From Pelargonium cotyledonis (Eukaryota > Streptophyta > Magnoliopsida > Geraniales > Geraniaceae): DNA of 29,088 nt. The DNA lies in contig JAYMTA010000425.1 of NCBI GenBank assembly GCA_036897625.1, positions 1 to 29,088 on the forward strand, in the 5' to 3' direction. A model generated the notes under the pieces. That model saw only the letters and a list, made by a program, of their open reading frames with translations, had not been told where the DNA came from and did no database searches. The position numbers were made by a program, and so were the translations under genes. Shown here piece after piece: positions 23,701 to 29,088 of the stretch (its first letter is position 1; the number at the start of each line of letters is the position of its first letter).

Positions 23701-26700
23701 TATATTGATTAATGTTACTCTGTGACTTATTCCGTGTCTATGGGTGTATATCTATGAATACAGAGTTAGAATATGTGCTACAAAGGTTAATAATAGAGAA
23801 ATGTTTTTGTTTTTGTATAGGGTCTCTTGCAGACAATGTTGCATTCGAAGACACATCCTTACGAGAACATGCTAGCTGCAAAGTTTGGATATGAATGCAA
23901 AATGAGAGGTGCTCAGAGAATGGCGTAAGTTTTTCACTCCCTTCTTTAGGTGTCTTGATCTAAATAACATTTGTTTCAGACGCTTCTCTAATATATATTT
24001 TTAAGAAATTGTTTCACTGAGGATTTTCAATTTATTTTTCTTTGCCAGATTCAACCCTGTGGTTGGTGGTGGACCTAATGCTAGTGTTATACATTATTCT
24101 CGAAATGATCAGAAAGTAAGTCAATGGTTGTAAGTTGATATATCAACAGAAGTAGATAAAGTAAATCCTGTGGATAATAAATGTTGATAATCAAGTTATA
24201 ATTTCCTTTACAGATCAAAGATGGGGAACTTGTTTTGATGGATGTTGGATGTGAGTTGCATGGCTATGTCAGTGATCTTACACGTACTTGGGCACCCTGT
24301 GGTAGCTTTTCTTCTGCTCAAGTAATAACTGCACTAACATCTGCAACTTCTCTCTCTCTCTCCAAACATCAGATTTTTATTCTTTCTGGATGGCGATATG
24401 TTGTAGCAAGTGTTGAACCTCATTTTGTAGATTCAGGGAATGGTGAAAATCTGTAACAATTGACAATATCTTCATGTTTAACCTTGTTAGTTGTGTTGGC
24501 TGGCCATCTTTAAGGATCGGGGAAATTGAAAAAAATAGTTCATGGCTGTTAAGTCTTAAGAGTGCTATGGATAGGTGCAGTGTCTAGAAGCCCTGGCCTG
24601 TTTTGATTGAGTTTTTAAAATCCAACTGTAACAAATTACAAAGCTAGCTATGCTTAGTGAAGTACTTTGCTAGGCAGGCAAGAAACCACAACATCTTTTG
24701 GCGCAATGGGATAAATCAGTGTCACGTGTCTTAGGAATATGATATTATATGCACACATGAACTCACTTTCGTATTTTTGGCGTGCATACATTTGGATTGT
24801 CAACCTGTTACTTCTATAAATTTTCATTAGTTATTTCTTGATATTGCTCCTAGAAACTATTTGTTCAATGATATATGTTGGTATTCATTTACTTCTTTCT
24901 GGCATATAACTCTGATGAATGATGTCATTGCTGGGTTGTCATAATTCAGGAAGAGCTATATGATCTAATACTACAAACAAACAAGGAATGTGTGGAGCTC
25001 TGCAAGCCTGGTACTAGCATTCACTATATACACAAATATTCGGTATGAAGTGAGATCCATACTTTGGGTTTTCTAATAATTCTGGTTTTCTTCATCCAAT
25101 TGTCTTTTGAAAGAAACTACATGATGGAATTTTTTATTGTCTTTTTCTGTCCCCCGTTCCGTTCATACTGTACTTTGCTACTTTCGAATGCATGAAAAAA
25201 GATGTAGCGCCAACTAGGTTCGACTTATGAAATTAATTTCTGCAACACATTGAAAAATCTTGATGCAAGTCTTTCCATTGTGTGTATAAAATGTGTAATT
25301 GATTCTCTTCTCATATTTAGCAACTGGTTCGATAGGATCTGGGCTTGGGGTTGGCATGCCACAAGAAATTATCCATACCTTACTTGGTTCACCATTTATG
25401 TTAATGACTAGAGCGGGCAATTCATTTTTTGGATCGGAAAGACCTGACTCGAATCGGACTCGAAAGAGGTGCAGGTTGCGGAACATATTTCAAGTTTGAC
25501 ATGTAAAATATGCGAGTTGCTCGACTCTAAAATTGACTGCATTTATTTATGCAACCCGAACCTGCAAAAATGTGGGTTGGGTTTTAGATTCCCGCTGGTT
25601 CAGGTCCAAATTGTCAGCTCTGCTAATGGCCCTTGTGATCATTCTTTCAACAAGCTAAATGAAATCTGAAGTAGTTGTAAATATGAATAAAGCATTGTCT
25701 TCCTGTAATTTTTTAATTTTGCAGGTTGATATGTTGTGCAAAGGGCTTAAGGAGTTGGGCATATTGACAGAAACTAAAAGTTTACGTGGTTACCATCAGC
25801 TGAATCCAACTTCTATAGGTTTCTCAAAACATCACTCATTGCACGTTCCAGTTTTCCTTGTTATCCAAGCTTGTTACGTTAGTGATTACAAAATTTTCTA
25901 CTCCATGATGTTCAGGTCACTATCTCGGAATGGATGTTCACGATTGTTCTGTGGCCAGCTATGATTGTTCCTTGAAGCCAGGTGTTGTAAGTTGTCCCTT
26001 TCATTGAACAACTTAACTTTCATTTAAAAGTACTTGAATTTGATTGGTATTAGGCAAGTTTTCTTGGAGTATATAGCAATTGCTAGCGGCCTTCTAAGTT
26101 CTAATTATTGAAACACGTGTTTAGTGACTTCTGTCACATAAACCAGGAAATCTGCTCCAATGTTTATGGTACAGTTCTGATACAATTTAATTGCTAATTA
26201 TTGGAACACGTGTTTAGTGACTTCTGTCACATAAACCGGGAAATCTGCTCCAATGTTTATGGTACAGTTCTGATACAATTTAATTGCTAATGATCAGGTG
26301 ATTACAATTGAGCCAGGAATTTACATTCCATCCTCCTTTGCCGGCCCAGATAGGTACTTTTTGAGCTTAATTCACTAAATAATTGTTCAATGGTTACCAA
26401 TATTTCTTACCAACCATAGGGCCTTTACCGAGTCCCTAAGCTTAGTTTTCTTTTGTTCTCTTGTTGCCTAAACAATGCAATCCGAAAAGACCCATTGTGT
26501 TTATATTATCATTGACATATCTAGAAATAGTGGTTGCTTTTGGCCTACCTGCTTGAATGACCTTTGTTGTAAGGAAATGATTATCGTACATATTTTCCCC
26601 CCAATATCAGTTTACTAAATCGGTCCAACTTTTAACGACTTAAAAGACTATCATGCATCTATATAGGTAATAAATTTGGTACTCCCGATGTAGATGGGAG

Positions 26701-27122
26701 GGCATGAAATCATGTATGTTCATTAAATGTTACTGCTAACTCATACATTGGCCATACCATCCATTTATGTCTTCAAAAATAAATAATTATATTCCTCATC
26801 CCGAAAATCTGATGCAGGTATCGAGGCATTGGGATTAGGATCGAAGATGAGGTCCTGATCACAGAAACAGGTTACGAGGTATAAACACTGATTATCATTA
26901 ATCAAATTAAAACACGTAAGACCTGTTCGTCTGTGATTTAAAAAAAACGACTTTAATTTGGTCAGTGATACTTTCTCCTACTTCTGATTACATTTCTGGT
27001 TATGAAAATAGGTCCTTACCGGGTCAATGCCGAAAGAAGTTAAACACATTCAGTCCTTGGTAAACAATTACAGCCAAGGGACGGGCAATGGAGCGAGCCA
27101 TGTGAGAGTCGCTTCAAGTTAA
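20751..27122 (+). CDS. ICP55: Mitochondrial Xaa-Pro aminopeptidase-like ICP55
   Basis: ICP55-type M24B metallopeptidases trim one residue from mitochondrial proteins after presequence removal. Exons are 20751-20798, 21254-21325, 21499-21762, 22330-22422, 23103-23309, 23821-23924, 24049-24115, 24214-24321, 24950-25042, 25725-25818, 25916-25986, 26298-26353, 26818-26878 and 27012-27122, giving 482 aa. The N-terminus ([16 protein letters not shown]) is basic and lacks acidic residues, as in a mitochondrial presequence. The aminopeptidase P N-terminal domain follows ([18 protein letters not shown]). The pita-bread catalytic domain shows the five metal ligands Asp295, Asp306, His385, Glu412 and Glu435, plus the second His at 392. 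Their spacings (11, 7 and 23) equal those of E. coli aminopeptidase P for the matching pairs. It is closest to Arabidopsis At1g09300. Introns carry a Stowaway-like element, a hAT-like MITE and a tandem duplication. The gene appears intact. Confidence 0.96.
21871..22085. mobile_element. Stowaway-like MITE in ICP55 intron 3
   Basis: The left end TA|CTCCATCCGTCTAAAACGAG with TGCCCACTTTCC pairs with the reverse complement of the right end, GTCCCAGAATTAGTGTCCGC with TTTC. The outermost bases of the right end have decayed (GTTGTCCC instead of CCATCCGTCCC), so its boundary is approximate. It is about 215 bp, non-coding and intronic. Confidence 0.72.
23346..23364. repeat. CA dinucleotide microsatellite
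   Basis: About nine CA units in intron 5 of the ICP55-type gene. Confidence 0.9.
25401..25630. mobile_element. hAT-like MITE in ICP55 intron 9
   Basis: The element (25409-25622) begins TAGAGCGGGCAATT and ends AATTGTCAGCTCTG, imperfect terminal inverted repeats of the TAGAGCTGNCAA type seen in plant hAT MITEs. Flanking 8-mers TTAATGAC (25401-25408) and CTAATGGC (25623-25630) match at 6 of 8 positions, as expected for an old hAT 8-bp target duplication. The interior has repeated AACCCGAAC/GGGTTGGGTTT-like words typical of such elements. It is non-coding. Confidence 0.68.
26101..26286. repeat. 93-bp tandem duplication in ICP55 intron 11
   Basis: Copies at 26101-26193 and 26194-26286 differ at two positions, both A in the first copy and G in the second. 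Each copy contains ACACGTGTTTAGTG. The second copy ends 11 bp before the splice acceptor, after a further partial CTAAT. High identity indicates a recent duplication. Exon 12 (from 26298) is untouched. Confidence 0.95.
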
Positions 27123-27520
27123 CGATCCTAGTTGAAACTTATGCGAGCTGAGCACTGAGAAGACTCGGGACTTCATCTACCAACAGGAAGCTCTCATCCT
27201 CGCTCAAGACATTTTCCGACACAAACTACTTTAAAAGGCGAGGTTAGTAGCACATTCAGCGGTATTATTTCCCGTGCAACAAAATTTTGAGTCTTGTTCG
27301 GTTTATTTGCATTTGTAATGTGCCCATCGCCAAAATTGTTCATATACTATATGAAAGCATAGGTCTATTTACCGAGGATAAAATATCACCTTATTTGTAT
27401 TTTCTCGTTGAACTTTTGTTAGAATTAGGTTTAGGTTTATGATTTGCCGATAATCCCTTTTTTCGGGTTGAGTCTGGATCTGAAGTTACAACTGAATTCA
27501 TGAATAAACAGCTGTAATTT
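27123..27520 (+). other. ICP55-type gene 3' untranslated region
   Basis: This follows the TAA at 27120-27122. A canonical AATAAA poly(A) signal at 27503-27508 suggests the transcript ends shortly after it, giving a 3' untranslated region near 400 nt. Confidence 0.5.
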
Positions 27521-28740
27521 TGTCAACCCCTACCTGTTTGGAAGTCCTGGAATGAAACATGTATGGCCCTGCTTTGGTTTCATTTATTTTGGTTTGATCA
27601 GAAAATTTATGTTTTGGACCAACTGTATTCAAGTTGTCAGGAATTAGAGGCATCTTCAACCATAGGTGGTTACGGGTAGGGATGTCAACGCGTCGAGCTT
27701 GTAGTAATTGGGGATGAAATTTAGAGCTGACAATTAGGACTCGGGTCATCTTGGAAATGCCTCAAATTTAGAGTTGGACAATTTAGATCTAAACGTGTGA
27801 AGATTCAAAATATGAGTTATATCAACTGTGTTGGATAGGATCACGTCAAAGGTGTATGTTTGAACTCACAAAATGCGTTAGATCATGTTCATAACAATTG
27901 TGTCGTGTTTGATGTTCACGTCAACACCGTTCATTTAGTTATCATGTTAAATAAATTGCATTGGTTTCGAGTCGTGCAACACATGAGCACATACATTAAG
28001 ATTATAAATCATCACATTACTATGTAAAAACAATAAAAATAATGTTCCAACTATGGACCAAACAAAACTATCGTATAAATATTAGTATGTTATGGACCGA
28101 CCATGAAACTTTCCGCTATCTCTACGTGTATTATTATTTATGTCTATTAATTATATAATTAAGGGGTAAAATATTCTAAATACCTCATTATTATTTACTA
28201 CCAACTGTATTCCACGTGTTGGTCTGTGATTGGCTGCTTCCCATCCTACGGCTCCTATATTTAATTTGGCTATTAATAAACCTACAACTGCATCATAAAT
28301 GCCGTGTGCACTCGCAACCGTATTTTCATTCCTCACCTAATTATTGATTTTCAACTTGTTTTTTGGCTATGGGTTTGGGATGTTTGGAAGTCTTGACTCA
28401 TGCTTACTCTACCGAAGAGCTGACAAATCGATTTTCGGAAAATGCGTGTATATGCGAATTCGAGTTCAAATTTATATGGTTTATATCTCGCTCAATGCAT
28501 TTGTTTATGGTAAATCATATATGGGGAGTGCAATTGTAACAAAAATTTGTCGTTCTTGTAGTCTTTTTCAACCCAGTTTGCATTAAATCAGATGTTTACA
28601 CCTACAAAAAAATACTAAGTAAAGGAGATTTAACGAGCGTACCATTTAAATAAAACAACATATTAATAAAATGTTTATTCAGTGAGATTTATTTAATTAA
28701 GTCCATAAGGGGTAACACTACTATTTTGCTAAAAAAAAAT
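27521..28740. other. AT-rich intergenic with decayed MITE ends
   Basis: TAGAGCTGACAATTAGGACT at 27722 and TAGAGTTGGACAATTTAGAT at about 27769 resemble the hAT-like terminus at 25409, and GGGATGTCAACGCGTCGAGC lies at about 27681. No matching inverted end was found, so these look like nested or truncated remnants. Sequence from 27850 to 27960 has CGTGTT/AACACG words like 14150-14300. No gene was recognised. Confidence 0.4.
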
Positions 28741-29088
28741 GGGTTTTACGCTCTCCAAATAAGGAGGTGCTGTTTAGGGTTTCAAGTGTTTGTTTTTAGT
28801 AGAGTTTAGTGGAGGAGGTGCGGCTTGAGATCAGATCGGAGGAAGGGGTGCGTGATCGTGGTCGGCGTTCAAAGGAAGAAGAATGAGAGCACAGGGCTTG
28901 GTCGGTCAGCAGTTGCAGTTCTCGGAGTACGCTTTTGGCGGTGACAGTGGGAAATGGCAAAAATGGGTGATGCGGGGGAGGCAGCAGCAGGTCTGGGTCA
29001 GCGCTTGGCGTTGGTGTCGCTGGAGGAAGAAGAATCGGGTGGCCTTGAAGTGCAGCCGGAGGTGCCCGGCAAGGTGGGAGGGGTGCGG
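28741..29088 (+). mobile_element. LINE 5' end, cut by window edge
   Basis: Composition changes sharply from AT-rich to GC- and purine-rich at about 28741. A TTTAGGGTTTC motif at about 28771 parallels the TTTAGGGTTTA in the leader of the LINE at 3683. The downstream reading frame resembles the start of a LINE ORF1. The element's 3' end and target duplication lie outside the window, so this is a probable rather than certain call. Confidence 0.55.
28954..29088 (+). CDS. N-terminus of LINE ORF1, partial
   Basis: An open frame of 45 codons from an ATG runs off the window. It begins MAKMGDAGEAAAGLGQRL and continues LALVSLEEEESGGLEV. Plant L1-like ORF1 proteins often begin with a short helical stretch, then an LxLxxEE acidic segment, before the DUF4283 domain. 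The broken ORF1 at 3864 has the same plan (ELLTIDGEDVGGVELD). The diagnostic DUF4283 and zinc-knuckle parts would lie beyond the window, so identity rests on this resemblance alone. No stop codon interrupts the visible part. Confidence 0.5.
   Translation, partial: MAKMGDAGEAAAGLGQRLALVSLEEEESGGLEVQPEVPGKVGGVR

Noticed and set aside
25043..25724. An extra exon in ICP55 intron 9 suggested by an open frame at 25299-25499
   Set aside because: The frame lies largely in a hAT-like MITE, and the protein is continuous across the 25042/25725 junction (KYS-VDMLCKG).

Overview
The window is nuclear DNA from a dicot plant. Three large intron-rich genes, all on the + strand, use GT-AG introns (one GC-AG exception) and encode proteins that closely match flowering-plant families. 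The AT-rich space between them holds plant-type transposable elements: L1-like LINEs, Stowaway-type MITEs and hAT-like MITEs. The species cannot be fixed from the sequence alone.

Layout. Bases 1-3000 are repeat-rich: one arm of a long-inverted-repeat MITE at the window edge, a 5'-truncated LINE on the minus strand bounded by a 14-bp target-site duplication (TSD), and a promoter-like GC-rich patch with two G-boxes and a perfect four-unit heat-shock element. That patch lies just beyond the 3' end of a small minus-strand gene for an 88-residue protein with a C-terminal membrane segment (2736-3002). Bases 3665-5152 hold a LINE insertion with ORF1 domains but no ORF2, flanked by near-identical TSDs. 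Bases 5153-7990 are non-coding apart from a clear Stowaway MITE.

The gene-rich half starts at 8127. First is importin alpha, closest to the Arabidopsis IMPA-4 type (10 exons, 535 aa), a nuclear-import receptor. Second is a rhodanese plus FSH-type serine hydrolase fusion, the STR6 type (9 exons, 619 aa). Third is a mitochondrial M24B aminopeptidase of the ICP55 type (14 exons, 482 aa). All exon junctions were derived by hand and keep frame. From memory, the order and orientation match Arabidopsis At1g09270, At1g09280 and At1g09300, so this looks like conserved microsynteny. The three proteins act in different processes (nuclear import, unknown sulfur or hydrolase chemistry, presequence trimming), and nothing suggests they form a pathway.

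Introns and spacers of these genes carry further insertions: two Stowaway-type elements, one hAT-like MITE, a 93-bp tandem duplication, and a long-inverted-repeat MITE related to the one at base 1. The last 135 bases open a new LINE ORF1 that runs off the window. I found no CRISPR array, tRNA, rRNA or clearly new multi-gene system. The most useful leads are the misplaced heat-shock element, the ORF1-only LINE, the unnamed inverted-repeat MITE family and the GC-AG intron in importin alpha.
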